Source of the DNA: Ancylomarina sp. DW003
GTDB lineage: Bacteria; Bacteroidota; Bacteroidia; Bacteroidales; Marinifilaceae
Assembly: GCF_029029505.1 (NCBI RefSeq)
Contig: NZ_JAKJSD010000012.1
Location: 1-64,000, forward strand
Direction of reading: 5' to 3'
DNA: 64,000 bases
Shown: positions 25,938 to 34,753 of the stretch, piece by piece
How the letters are laid out: every line of letters starts with the position of its first letter
Numbering within the stretch: position 1 is the stretch's first letter
Program-made: the position numbers and the translations under genes
Notes under the pieces: model-generated
Database searches by the model: none
What the model was told of the DNA's origin: nothing
The model's input: only the letters and a program-made list of their open reading frames with translations

Positions 25938-26243
25938 TTATCCATGAGTACAGTTGCTGATACAATCAACAATATTACTTAAGCTACAATGTTTTAAGAA
26001 GTAATAGGTGTTCTTTCCTTCACGTTTCGATTGCAAAACACCCTTATCTTTAAGAATACCCAAGTGGTGCGAAGTTGTTGATTGTTCAATATTCAACAAT
26101 TCATGTATCTCAGTAACCGTTAATTTTTTTCCATCATCAAGATAACCAAGAATAGCAATTCTCATAGGGTGAGCAATTGCCTTAAGCATATTGGCTGCCT
26201 GCTCTAATTTTTCCGGTTCTAATTCGCTAATTTTCATACACAA
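25938..26243 (-). CDS. ArsR/SmtB-type winged-helix transcriptional regulator
   Basis: 101-aa DNA-binding repressor. The winged helix spans about residues 20-83 with recognition helix IEQSTTSHHLGILKDKGVL and wing SKREGKNTYYFL. Cysteines sit at residues 2, 86, 94 and 98, the last three in the C-terminal tail KHCSLSNIVDCISNCTHG, which could form a metal- or thiol-sensing site. A second ATG at residue 3 is also a possible start. A perfect TAnnTTTG box with an overlapping palindrome lies just upstream, consistent with autoregulation. No metal exporter gene is adjacent, so the effector is unknown. Confidence 0.9.
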   Translation of the reverse strand: MCMKISELEPEKLEQAANMLKAIAHPMRIAILGYLDDGKKLTVTEIHELLNIEQSTTSHHLGILKDKGVLQSKREGKNTYYFLKHCSLSNIVDCISNCTHG

Positions 26244-26270
26244 AACTTAAACTTGTATTTAATAACTATG

Positions 26271-26278
26271 CAAATATA
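26271..26278 (-). promoter_or_regulatory. Candidate -7 box of the ArsR-type gene
   Basis: TATATTTG on the minus strand matches TAnnTTTG exactly, 28 bp before the start codon; the -33 element is unclear. Confidence 0.42.
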
Positions 26279-26288
26279 TAAATATATT
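26273..26288. promoter_or_regulatory. Candidate operator palindrome for the ArsR-type regulator
   Basis: Perfect 7-2-7 inverted repeat (AATATAT, AA, ATATATT) overlapping the candidate -7 box, as expected of an autorepressor site. It is wholly A/T, so chance is a real alternative. Confidence 0.35.
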
Positions 26289-26553
26289 CCATTAAGAAAG
26301 GCAAGTCTCATATCGAAATATTTAAATTTGTTCCTTTGATCCTAATTTATTGATATTCTGAATAGGAATTAAAACAAAATATGTTGAGAAATATATTTTT
26401 TACTTCTGTGATCAAGCTTAATATGGATCAGAAAAGAAAAGCTTTAAGCTAAGCTATTCTTTCCCTTAGCGGTTTCTATATAAAGAGTACTGCATCTTAA
26501 ATTTTATTTGTTTTTTGGCCATTGATTCGACTAAATTTTTACCTTTGGTTGCT

Positions 26554-27537
26554 ATGACAAAAGCTTCTACTCTGAATACTATTAAGGCTCCAATAAAAGA
26601 AGAATTAAAACAATTCGACCCCTACTTTCGTGATGCGATGCGAACAAAAGTTCGTTTACTCGATGTTATAAATCGTTATATCATCAAGCGAAAAGGAAAA
26701 GAGATGCGTCCAATATTAGTATTCCTTACAGCAAAACTTTGTGGAGAAATAAATACTTCGACTTATACTGCTGCTACACTAACTCAGCTTTTGCATACTG
26801 CAACTTTAGTTCACGATGATGTTGTAGATGAAGCTTACGAACGTAGAGGCTTCTTCTCGATTAATGCACTTTGGAAATCGAAGGTTGCTGTGTTGGTTGG
26901 TGATTTTCTTTTGTCGAAAGGTTTATTAGTTGCACTGGACAATGACGAATTTGATCAGCTAAAAGTTGTTTCAGAATCGGTGAAAGAAATGAGTGAAGGT
27001 GAACTTTTACAGATAGAAAAATCAAAAAAGCTTGATATTACTGAAGAGGTTTACTTTGATATCATTTACAAGAAAACAGCAAGTCTCATTGCTGCTTGTA
27101 CTCAACTTGGAGCCTTGTCGGTAAGTGCTAATACAGAGGTTCAAGAAAAAATGAAACGATTTGGTGCTTATCTGGGGATTGCTTTCCAGATTAAGGACGA
27201 TCTGTTTGATTACGACAAGCAAGCTGCTATTGGAAAACCTACAGGCAACGATATCAAAGAAAAGAAGCTGACTCTTCCTCTTATCTCTGTATTAAGAGAT
27301 TGCTCTCCTAAAGAAAAACGATGGGCGCTTAAAACACTCAAAAAGCACAATAAGGATAAAGTGAAAGTCCAGGAATTAATCAGTTTCGTAAAAGAAAAAG
27401 GTGGTATTGAATATACACGAGAAAAGATGCTGGAATATAAAATGAAAGCAGAAAACATTATTATGAGTTTCCCGGAATCAGAAGCCAGGAATGCAATGGC
27501 AGCTTTAGTTGAATATACAATTGAACGGAAGGTATAG
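26554..27537 (+). CDS. Polyprenyl diphosphate synthase
   Basis: All-trans prenyltransferase (octaprenyl/heptaprenyl diphosphate synthase class) that makes the side chain of menaquinone or a related carrier. The first Asp-rich motif is HDDVVDEAYERRG (D88 onward with this start) and the second is KDDLFDYD; the substrate-binding KGKEMRP precedes them. I choose the ATG at 26554 (MTKASTLN; 327 aa). The frame runs back to a TTG at 26515, which would add 13 residues not typical of the family. The chain length of the product cannot be read reliably. It converges with the histidine kinase gene, the stop codons being only 8 bp apart, with no terminator. Confidence 0.92.
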   Translation: MTKASTLNTIKAPIKEELKQFDPYFRDAMRTKVRLLDVINRYIIKRKGKEMRPILVFLTAKLCGEINTSTYTAATLTQLLHTATLVHDDVVDEAYERRGFFSINALWKSKVAVLVGDFLLSKGLLVALDNDEFDQLKVVSESVKEMSEGELLQIEKSKKLDITEEVYFDIIYKKTASLIAACTQLGALSVSANTEVQEKMKRFGAYLGIAFQIKDDLFDYDKQAAIGKPTGNDIKEKKLTLPLISVLRDCSPKEKRWALKTLKKHNKDKVKVQELISFVKEKGGIEYTREKMLEYKMKAENIIMSFPESEARNAMAALVEYTIERKV

Positions 27538-27545
27538 AAATTCGA

Positions 27546-29402
27546 TTATTTCTTAGGGACTGTAAAAGAGAAGCAACTCCCCTTACCTTCTTCACTTTCA
27601 ACCCAAATTTCGCCATTATTGGCATCAGTAAATTCTTTACAAAGAATCAAACCTAAGCCTGTTCCGGTTTCCATAGCTGTTCCTATACTTGAATATTGAT
27701 TATCTAATTCGAATAGTCGCTTTTGGTTTTCTTTATCGATACCTTTTCCATCATCCTTAACTGAGATACAATAATGCGAATCTCTATCGGTAACAGCAAG
27801 AGAAACATTCCCGTTATAATAAGTGAATTTCAATGCATTAGCCAATAAATTTCTGATAATAGTATCAATCATATATTTATCTGCAAAAACATATTTCGAT
27901 CTCTCAGATTCGAAGGATAAATTGATTTTCTTTTTATGAATATTAGCTTGTACCAAATTAATATTCAACTCAATAAGCTTAACCAGATCAAATTCCTGAG
28001 GTTGCCAATTCAGACTACCCCGTTGTGATCTTGACCACTCTAAAAGATTCTCCAGCAAATCATAGCCTTGACAGGCTGAAGTATGTATGATTTCAGCAAA
28101 CTCTTTTACTTCCTCTTTGGTCAAATCATCATTAGAGTGTATACATTCAGAAAGTGTTCTTAATGAACCAAAAGGATTTCTAAGATCATGAGCAATAATT
28201 GAGAAAAACTTATCCTTTGTTTTCAAAGCCTGCTCCAAAGCTTTTTCACTCGTAGTTCGCTTTGAAACATCACGTGCTATAGCCAATAAATAAGGTATTT
28301 CATCTTCAGTATCAAACTCAGGAATTAACTGCCATTCAAAATAAATTTCTTTCCCTTTTACATTAATAGAGAAATCAACAATATCTGAAATTCCAGATTC
28401 AAAAACTTTATCCATCTCATCTTCCCAAAATTCACATAAATCGTCAGGAAAGCCCATTTCTTGATGTGTTTTACCAATAAACTCTTCGGGGGAAATCCCT
28501 AATACAGGTAATGAAGCAGTATTCACAAATACATGTCGGTGTTCTCTATCAAAACGCATGACTAAATCTGTAGCATTCTCTACTAAGGAACGAAATCGAA
28601 TCTCACTCTCATGTAATTCCTTTTGAGCAATTTTACGTTTTGAAATATCTCTTATTGTAATAAAAAACACTAATTTATTATGGTAGCTAATTGGGGCAGA
28701 ACTGCATTCTACAGGAATCAAATTCCCTGACTTATCAATTAAATCGGTTTCAAAAACGGCCCCTTTTTCTTTTTCAATCTCAATAATTCTTTCCTCAAAA
28801 TTCAACGAATTTCTTGGATCATCAATATCAAAAATTGTCAGTTCCGAGAACTCATCTTCTGAATATGAAAGTAAATCGCAAAGCTTCGTCGTATATTTCA
28901 ACAATCTCCCTTTACAATCTAAAATCATAAGAGAATCTCCTGTTGATTCAAAAAGTTGTTCGTAAAAAAGATCCGTCTCTTTTAGGTCCAGTTCATATGA
29001 TTCAATCTCATTGTGTGGACTAATAATATTTTTTTTACAATTCCCGGTTTCATTATTATTATTGGGTTGAAGAAAAAACCAAATTAGTTTCCCTACTTTC
29101 TTATCCGAAAGAAAACAGCCTTTGCATGGCGCATCAAGATCGCAAAAAACAGAATAACATTTTTGTCCTATTAAACTTTGTCCAACACTCTTTTGAGATT
29201 CAGCCCATTTATCATTAACTGAAAGAAGATTAAACTCCCTATCAACTACCCCATAAATATCTGATTCGCCATCAATTTCAGAATGGGCGAGATTATAGAC
29301 AGATCCAGCTTGAGCTATTTCCAGCTTTTGCTTAAGCTCGAGAATTTCATCCTCAAGCTTCTCTATCCTATCGCCTTCATTTAAGTTTTTTTCTAATTTC
29401 AT
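27546..29402 (-). CDS. PAS-domain hybrid-free sensor histidine kinase
   Basis: 618-aa soluble sensor kinase without transmembrane segments. A short coiled coil (~1-35) leads into PAS domains at about 45-110, 145-260 and 265-385, then HisKA with phosphoacceptor H405 in FFSIIAHDLRNPFGSL. The HATPase domain has N box NLLANALKFT, G1 DDGKGID and G2 GTGLGLILC. The first PAS domain carries four cysteines (C82, C87, C93, C96; CDLDAPCKGC), a possible metal or redox site. No response regulator is adjacent, so it is an orphan kinase here. It converges with the prenyltransferase gene. Confidence 0.92.
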   Translation of the reverse strand: MKLEKNLNEGDRIEKLEDEILELKQKLEIAQAGSVYNLAHSEIDGESDIYGVVDREFNLLSVNDKWAESQKSVGQSLIGQKCYSVFCDLDAPCKGCFLSDKKVGKLIWFFLQPNNNNETGNCKKNIISPHNEIESYELDLKETDLFYEQLFESTGDSLMILDCKGRLLKYTTKLCDLLSYSEDEFSELTIFDIDDPRNSLNFEERIIEIEKEKGAVFETDLIDKSGNLIPVECSSAPISYHNKLVFFITIRDISKRKIAQKELHESEIRFRSLVENATDLVMRFDREHRHVFVNTASLPVLGISPEEFIGKTHQEMGFPDDLCEFWEDEMDKVFESGISDIVDFSINVKGKEIYFEWQLIPEFDTEDEIPYLLAIARDVSKRTTSEKALEQALKTKDKFFSIIAHDLRNPFGSLRTLSECIHSNDDLTKEEVKEFAEIIHTSACQGYDLLENLLEWSRSQRGSLNWQPQEFDLVKLIELNINLVQANIHKKKINLSFESERSKYVFADKYMIDTIIRNLLANALKFTYYNGNVSLAVTDRDSHYCISVKDDGKGIDKENQKRLFELDNQYSSIGTAMETGTGLGLILCKEFTDANNGEIWVESEEGKGSCFSFTVPKK

Positions 29403-29702
29403 TAATTAGAGAATTTGACCTAATATTTATGGATAATTTCCCCTTCTTTCTTCTCCTCAAACAATGTACTTTCTAATAAATAATTAGAATAAGTCCTTCT
29501 TGATAAAAAATTGTTTATTTCTTATATAATCATCATAAAATAGGTGATAAGATTACATATTTCAGTGTTAAACAGATTTTTATTTCGAATATGAAATTAC
29601 ATAATATTTTACCACAAACAAATCTTAAGTTTAATTAAATTTGACTAAACACAAAAAAAGCCGGAATAATCCGGCTTCTTTATTTCGTCATTAAAGACTG
29701 AT
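29403..29702. other. Intergenic region between deoC and the histidine kinase gene
   Basis: A 300-bp AT-rich gap holding the deoC terminator (29653-29678) and presumably the kinase promoter. No ORF or other structured element was recognised. Confidence 0.55.
29653..29678 (-). terminator. Intrinsic terminator of deoC
   Basis: Perfect 8-bp stem (AAGCCGGA against TCCGGCTT), ATAA loop, seven T on the minus strand; 24 bp after the deoC stop codon. Confidence 0.92.
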
Positions 29703-30602
29703 TTAGAAATACTTAATCTCTTTTTCCTCTCCAGTCTCTAATTTATGAATCTCTGTTAATAAACTATTAGCTAAACTTGAAGCTCCAATTCTTGACCATT
29801 TGTTATTCAACCACTCCTCACCCAAGTTATTCTTAGATATTGAGTAAAATTCTATAGCATCTTTTGCATTAGAAATTCCTCCTGCAGGTTTAAATCCGAC
29901 CATTCTTCCTGTCTTCTCGAAATACTCAGTAATTGCCTCAGTCATAATATAGGCAGCTTCTAAAGTTGCATTTACAGGAACTTTTCCTGTTGATGTCTTG
30001 ATAAAATCAGCTCCAGCCTCCATAGCAATAATAGATGCTGTTCTAATATTCTCCGCTGTCTTAAGCTCTCCTGTTTCAAGAATTACTTTTAAATGTGCAT
30101 TACCACAAGCTTCTTTCTGAATAGCAATTTCATCAAATACAGTTTGATAATGTCCTTCAAGAAAAGCGCCTATTGATATAACAATGTCAATATCGTTAGC
30201 TCCCTTTTCAACAGCCATTTTACATTCCAATGCTTTAACTTCAACGTATGATTGAGAAGATGGGAAAACACCTGCTACAGAAGCAATTCTAACGCCCTCA
30301 GCTTTTAAGTTTTCATTTAATGTAGGTACTTGGTATGGATATACACAAATAGCGGCCACATTTGGCATGTCAAAATCATTCTGGAAGTTATTTACATTGT
30401 CAGCAAAACTTTTAGCCTTTGCATGTGTGTCTGTAGAGTTCAATGTCGTTAAATCTATGAAAGAAAAATTCTTTTTAAGATTCTCAACTGTGTACAAAGA
30501 TTTAAAATCTTTATCCAGAATTGATTTGACATTTTCTTTAACTTTTGCATCGCTAATCTTAAGATCGTAAGATTTTAAGATCTCTAAAATGTCTCTCTTC
30601 AT
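29703..30602 (-). CDS. deoC: Deoxyribose-phosphate aldolase
   Basis: Class I aldolase cleaving 2-deoxyribose 5-phosphate to acetaldehyde and glyceraldehyde 3-phosphate in deoxynucleoside catabolism. The Schiff-base lysine is K202 in GADFIKTSTGKVP; the proton-relay lysine is in VGFKPAGGIS, and KVILETGEL is present. At 299 aa it belongs to the longer DeoC form that carries an N-terminal helical extension (residues 1-45), as in E. coli-type rather than archaeal-type enzymes. No other deo genes are adjacent. It has its own terminator. Confidence 0.96.
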   Translation of the reverse strand: MKRDILEILKSYDLKISDAKVKENVKSILDKDFKSLYTVENLKKNFSFIDLTTLNSTDTHAKAKSFADNVNNFQNDFDMPNVAAICVYPYQVPTLNENLKAEGVRIASVAGVFPSSQSYVEVKALECKMAVEKGANDIDIVISIGAFLEGHYQTVFDEIAIQKEACGNAHLKVILETGELKTAENIRTASIIAMEAGADFIKTSTGKVPVNATLEAAYIMTEAITEYFEKTGRMVGFKPAGGISNAKDAIEFYSISKNNLGEEWLNNKWSRIGASSLANSLLTEIHKLETGEEKEIKYF

Positions 30603-30662
30603 AATGTATGTAAATAATTAATAACCAGTTGCGAATCGTTATTCGCTGATTTTTCCATCAAT

Positions 30663-30688
30663 ACTCTTCCCTTTTAAAAGGAGAGAAC
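30663..30688. repeat. Remnant of the intergenic palindromic repeat
   Basis: CTCTTCCCTTTTAAAAGGAG-type palindrome resembling the elements near 21.6 kb. Just before it lies GCGAAT-CGTT-ATTCGC (about 30632-30647), another small palindrome. Both are in the leader between the MazG-like gene and deoC. Confidence 0.45.
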
Positions 30689-30769
30689 ATTGTCTTTAAG
30701 TGCACAAAACTAAGATAATTTTTAATCTTGGCTACTCTATTCCTTTAATTTATTTATACTTAGATTGTC

Positions 30770-31108
30770 TTATTTTAATTTATCATTGTCCAAATGTCGA
30801 GTTTTATCACGTCTGGTTTTCTTTTCAATATTCTTTTTGAAAGCTTCTGTCAAGTCCACACCTGTTTGGTTAGCTAAACAAATAAGTACCCAAAGCACAT
30901 CAGCCATCTCGTCTGCAAGATCTTTTTCTGAATCGCTCTTTTTAAATGACTGCTCCCCATATTTTCGAGAAATTAATCTAGCCACTTCGCCTACCTCTTC
31001 AGTAAGAATCGCCATATTGGTAAGTTCACTAAAATATCGAACACCATATTTCTTTATCCAGGCATCGACCTGTTCTTGTGCTTCTTTAAGACTAATATTT
31101 TCATTCAT
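30770..31108 (-). CDS. MazG-like nucleotide pyrophosphohydrolase
   Basis: 112-aa all-alpha NTP pyrophosphohydrolase of the MazG/dUTPase-2 superfamily that hydrolyses noncanonical nucleoside triphosphates. The metal-binding pattern is EEVGEVARLI (ExxE) followed by DLADEMADVLW (ExxD). The single-domain length matches short MazG-like proteins. Upstream lies dtd, 119 bp away on the same strand, which makes a small quality-control pair, but a palindrome lies between them. The substrate is not known. Confidence 0.9.
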   Translation of the reverse strand: MNENISLKEAQEQVDAWIKKYGVRYFSELTNMAILTEEVGEVARLISRKYGEQSFKKSDSEKDLADEMADVLWVLICLANQTGVDLTEAFKKNIEKKTRRDKTRHLDNDKLK

Positions 31109-31152
31109 AATTTTTACTATTCATACATAAATTCTAAATAAACTTACCACAA

Positions 31153-31168
31153 TTCCGATAAATCGGAA
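31153..31168. repeat. Short perfect palindrome
   Basis: TTCCGAT-AA-ATCGGAA in the gap between dtd and the MazG-like gene. There is no T-run, so it is not an obvious terminator. Confidence 0.5.
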
Positions 31169-31227
31169 CGTTAAGCTTATCGCAAAAACCTCAAAGAAGG
31201 CATCACATCATCTAATCACCATATCAA

Positions 31228-31680
31228 CTATTCCTTGTTCTTACTATCAATAGTAATGGTTACAGGACCATCGTTAACCAAAGCCACTTGCATTTCTGCT
31301 CCAAACTGTCCTCGTTGTGGTTTCTTGCCACTCTCTTTTTCTAAAGACAATAAAAAAGCCTCATAAAGAGGAACTGAAATATCAGGTTTTGCGGCATTGA
31401 TATAGGATGGACGATTTCCTTTTTTTGTTCGAGCATGAAGTGTAAATTGGCTAATTGTAAGAATATCTCCTTCCACTTCAATTAAGGAGTTATTCATAAC
31501 ACCATTCTCATCATCAAAAATTCGAAGATTACATATTTTCTTGCAAAGCCAGTCAATATCTTCCTGTCCATCGGCATTTTCTATCCCTACCAATATCATT
31601 AAACCCTTACCTATTTGTCCAATAATTTGATTCTCGACTTCAACCGAAGCTTGACTCACTCTCTGAATTACTACACGCAT
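31228..31680 (-). CDS. dtd: D-aminoacyl-tRNA deacylase
   Basis: Trans-editing enzyme that removes D-amino acids (and glycine mischarged on tRNA-Ala) from tRNAs. The start MRVVIQRVSQASVEV is canonical. The catalytic groove motifs SQFTL and GPVTI are both present (the Gly-cisPro dipeptide in NDGPVTI). The 150-aa length is standard. It is divergent from lplA, with a candidate -7 box between them. Confidence 0.97.
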   Translation of the reverse strand: MRVVIQRVSQASVEVENQIIGQIGKGLMILVGIENADGQEDIDWLCKKICNLRIFDDENGVMNNSLIEVEGDILTISQFTLHARTKKGNRPSYINAAKPDISVPLYEAFLLSLEKESGKKPQRGQFGAEMQVALVNDGPVTITIDSKNKE

Positions 31681-31706
31681 ATTCTCTGTTTTTATTTCCT
31701 AGTCAA

Positions 31707-31714
31707 CAAAGTTA
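31707..31714 (-). promoter_or_regulatory. Candidate -7 box of dtd
   Basis: TAACTTTG on the minus strand, 26 bp before the dtd start, an exact match to TAnnTTTG. No clear -33 TTG. Confidence 0.4.
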
Positions 31715-31876
31715 AAATTTTGTACATTTATTGATGACGTGATAAGGAAAACCTATTATTAAAATTAAATCTTAATAAACACAATTAAATAATATTTAGC
31801 CACCTTTGTACTACCAAACAAGATCATTTAATACATATTAATTTTTATTTGGCAAACAACTTCAAACTTCTCTCAC

Positions 31877-32860
31877 ATGTTTTATTATATCAGTAAAAGT
31901 AAGCACGCAGCCTTTAATCAAGCTACTGAGGAATATTTTCTTAAGAATTTTGAAGAAGATTTCTATATGCTTTACCGAAATAAAGCGGCAGTTATTATTG
32001 GAAAGCATCAGAATGCTCTTGCTGAAATTAACCTAAACAAATGCGAAGAACAGGACGTGGAAGTCATTAGGCGCTTATCTGGTGGTGGTACTGTTTTCCA
32101 CGACGAAGGAAACTTAAACTATTGCTTTATCAGTAAAGGGAAGAAAGGAGAATTAATCAATTTTAGAAAATACTCACAACCCGTTATCGACGTTTTACAA
32201 TCTTTAAATGTAAATGCAAAATTTGAAGGGAAAAGTGATCTGACAATTGATGGAATGAAGTTCTCAGGCAATGCATCTCATATTTACAGAAGCAAAGTAA
32301 TGCAACATGGCACCATGCTTTTTTCAAGCGATTTGAACCGCTTAAATAGCCTCTTAAAGGTAAATCCACTCAAGTTTAAGGACAGAGGTGTTCGATCGAT
32401 TAGAAGTCGTGTAACTAACATCAGTGATCACCTATCCTCTCCTCTGAAAATAGATGAACTACAAAATGAGATTATAAAACACATGCTAAATCAGTTTTCT
32501 GACGTGAAAGAATACCAATTAACACAAGTTGATCTGGAGGCCATTCAAAAACTGATGGAAGAAAAATACTTAAAATGGGAATGGAATTTTGGTTATTCAC
32601 CCAAGTACAAGTTCGAAAGGTTGATCTCTTTTGCCAATGGTAACATTCTGGAAGTTGAACTTGATATTGAAAAGGGAAGAATCAGCAGAGCTGAGATACT
32701 TGGAAATTGTATTAAACTTGGAAGCATTAAGGAATTCGAATCTAAACTCATAGATACGCCACATCACAAAGAAACGATACTCCAAAAATTGGAAAACATG
32801 GACATGAACACTTATTTCCTTGATTTAGGAACTGATGATTTAATTAAGGCCATTTTTTAA
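31877..32860 (+). CDS. lplA: Lipoate--protein ligase
   Basis: ATP-dependent ligase that attaches lipoate to E2 and GcvH proteins. RRLSGGGTVFHDEGNLNY (from residue 65) is the lipoyl-AMP binding loop, and the conserved lysine is K128 in TIDGMKFSGNA. A C-terminal accessory domain (~245-327) is present, as in LplA rather than LipM/LipB. The length of 327 aa is normal. It converges with uvrC 48 bp away; no clear terminator is visible between them. Confidence 0.94.
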   Translation: MFYYISKSKHAAFNQATEEYFLKNFEEDFYMLYRNKAAVIIGKHQNALAEINLNKCEEQDVEVIRRLSGGGTVFHDEGNLNYCFISKGKKGELINFRKYSQPVIDVLQSLNVNAKFEGKSDLTIDGMKFSGNASHIYRSKVMQHGTMLFSSDLNRLNSLLKVNPLKFKDRGVRSIRSRVTNISDHLSSPLKIDELQNEIIKHMLNQFSDVKEYQLTQVDLEAIQKLMEEKYLKWEWNFGYSPKYKFERLISFANGNILEVELDIEKGRISRAEILGNCIKLGSIKEFESKLIDTPHHKETILQKLENMDMNTYFLDLGTDDLIKAIF

Positions 32861-32908
32861 TTAAATTATCTCCTGTAAATTTTCATTCTACACTCGAATT
32901 AAATAGGT

Positions 32909-34711
32909 CTAATTAAAATGTTTCCAGAGTTTTATAGATTTTGATTTCCCAACACACTTTTCAAGATCTTCAATACTCGCTTTTTTAATATTTTCTACTG
33001 ATTTAAATGTTGAAATCAAGCTCTGCTTCGTTTTAGGTCCAATTCCAGACACTTCATCCAACTCTGAAGTAATAAAAGCTTTGGATCTCTTTTGCCTGTG
33101 AAAAGTAATCGCAAAACGGTGTGATTCATTTCTCAAATGCTGCACCACCTTCAAACTTTCCGAATTTTTATCAAGATATAAAGGGTACGGATCACCTGGA
33201 AAGAAAATCTCTTCCAAACGCTTAGCTATACCCACAATTGCAATCTTTCCTCTCAAATCAAGTTTTTCAAGCGCATTTAATGCTGCTCCCAACTGACCTT
33301 TCCCCCCATCAATCACAATCATCTGAGGCAATGATTTCTCTTCTTCCAACAGTCGCTTATATCGCCTGTAAATAATCTCCTCCATAGAAGCAAAATCATT
33401 GGCTCCTACTACGGTCTTAATATTAAAGTGACGATAATCTTTTTTGTATGGTTTTGCATTTCTAAATACAACACAGGATGCTACCGGATGTGTTCCCTGA
33501 ATGTTTGAGTTGTCAAAACACTCAATATGCACCGGCAATTCTTGGAGACGAAAATCCTTTTTCATTCCCTCAACAATTCTATCTGCATGTTTCTTTGGTT
33601 GACGTTTTTCTAACTGCTTCAACTTTTCTTGTCTATAATACTTCACATTTCGAAGTGACAAATCCAAAAGCTTCTTCTTATCCCCTCTTTGTGGAACAGT
33701 GAAACCTACATTGTGCATTGATAAATCCAGATTGAAAGGCACAATAATCTCTTTCGCCGTACTAAAAATCTTTTGACGAATTTCAGCAATACCCATTAGT
33801 AAGAGTTCCTCTACACTTTCGTTGAGCTTCTTCTTAATTTCGATAGTATGAGCTTGAATTACCGCTCCATTTACAAGTTTCAAAAAATTGACATAGGCAG
33901 CATCTTCGTCATCTAAAATGGAGAAAACATCTATGTTGTTAATCGTCGGGCTTACAATGGTTGACTTGCTTCTATATTTCTCTAAAAGATCTAGTTTTTC
34001 TTTAATCAACTGCGCTTCCTCAAACTCATAACTATGAGCTAATTTTTGCATCTTTTCCTTGAGAAAATCTGTCACAGTTTTAATATTACCTTTCAAAATG
34101 TGACGAATCTCAGCTATGGTTTGGCCGTATTCTTCAAAAGACTCCTTCCCTACGCATGGTGCCTTACAATTACCAATATGATATTCTAAGCATACCTTAA
34201 ACTTACCCTTTGCAATATTATCTTCATCAAGTTTTAAATTACATGTTCGAAGTTTATATAGAGAACGAATAAGATCCATCAAAGTTCGCACCATACGTAC
34301 ACTCGTATAGGGCCCAAAATATTCAGATCCATCTTTTACAAGTTGTCGAGTAATAAAAACGCGTGGGTAAGTCTCTTTCTTCACACAAATCCAAGGGTAA
34401 GATTTGTCATCTTTTAAAAGAATATTGTAGCGAGGTTGATGCTTTTTAATCAGATTATTTTCAAGCAGAAGAGCGTCCTCTTCTGTCTCCACAACTAGGT
34501 GCTTAATATCTGCGATTTTCTTGACCATTACATTGGTCTTCCCATACTCATGCACCTTATTAAAATAAGAAGCCACTCGCCTTTTCAAACGTTTGGCTTT
34601 ACCTACGTATATTATTTTCTCCTGATCATCGAAGAATTGATATACACCTGGCTCTTCTGGGAGTTCTGAGACCAGTTCTTTTAATCGTAAAATATTCTTG
34701 TTTTCTACCAC
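32909..34711 (-). CDS. uvrC: Excinuclease ABC subunit C
   Basis: Dual-incision nuclease of nucleotide excision repair. It has an N-terminal GIY-YIG domain (PGVYQFFDDQEKIIYVGKAK), a UVR motif region (~200-240), a C-terminal RNase H-like nuclease with ECFDNSNIQGTHPVASCVVF and IDGGKGQL, and terminal helix-hairpin-helix repeats (SGIGPKTKQSLISTF). The length of 600 aa is typical. It lies 42 bp after ade on the same strand and may be cotranscribed with it, although the two functions are unrelated. Confidence 0.98.
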   Translation of the reverse strand: MVENKNILRLKELVSELPEEPGVYQFFDDQEKIIYVGKAKRLKRRVASYFNKVHEYGKTNVMVKKIADIKHLVVETEEDALLLENNLIKKHQPRYNILLKDDKSYPWICVKKETYPRVFITRQLVKDGSEYFGPYTSVRMVRTLMDLIRSLYKLRTCNLKLDEDNIAKGKFKVCLEYHIGNCKAPCVGKESFEEYGQTIAEIRHILKGNIKTVTDFLKEKMQKLAHSYEFEEAQLIKEKLDLLEKYRSKSTIVSPTINNIDVFSILDDEDAAYVNFLKLVNGAVIQAHTIEIKKKLNESVEELLLMGIAEIRQKIFSTAKEIIVPFNLDLSMHNVGFTVPQRGDKKKLLDLSLRNVKYYRQEKLKQLEKRQPKKHADRIVEGMKKDFRLQELPVHIECFDNSNIQGTHPVASCVVFRNAKPYKKDYRHFNIKTVVGANDFASMEEIIYRRYKRLLEEEKSLPQMIVIDGGKGQLGAALNALEKLDLRGKIAIVGIAKRLEEIFFPGDPYPLYLDKNSESLKVVQHLRNESHRFAITFHRQKRSKAFITSELDEVSGIGPKTKQSLISTFKSVENIKKASIEDLEKCVGKSKSIKLWKHFN

Positions 34712-34753
34712 AGGTAATGAATTCTAATGAGTCAGCAAGCAATATAAAAAAGA

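Larger units (their letters stand above)
26244..26553. other. Divergent region between the ArsR-type gene and polyprenyl synthetase
   Basis: A 310-bp AT-rich gap. Besides the candidate promoter and operator of the regulator, it contains TAAATTTG on the plus strand at 26323-26330, a possible -7 box for the polyprenyl synthetase with a long leader. I see no ORF or RNA gene in it. Confidence 0.5.
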
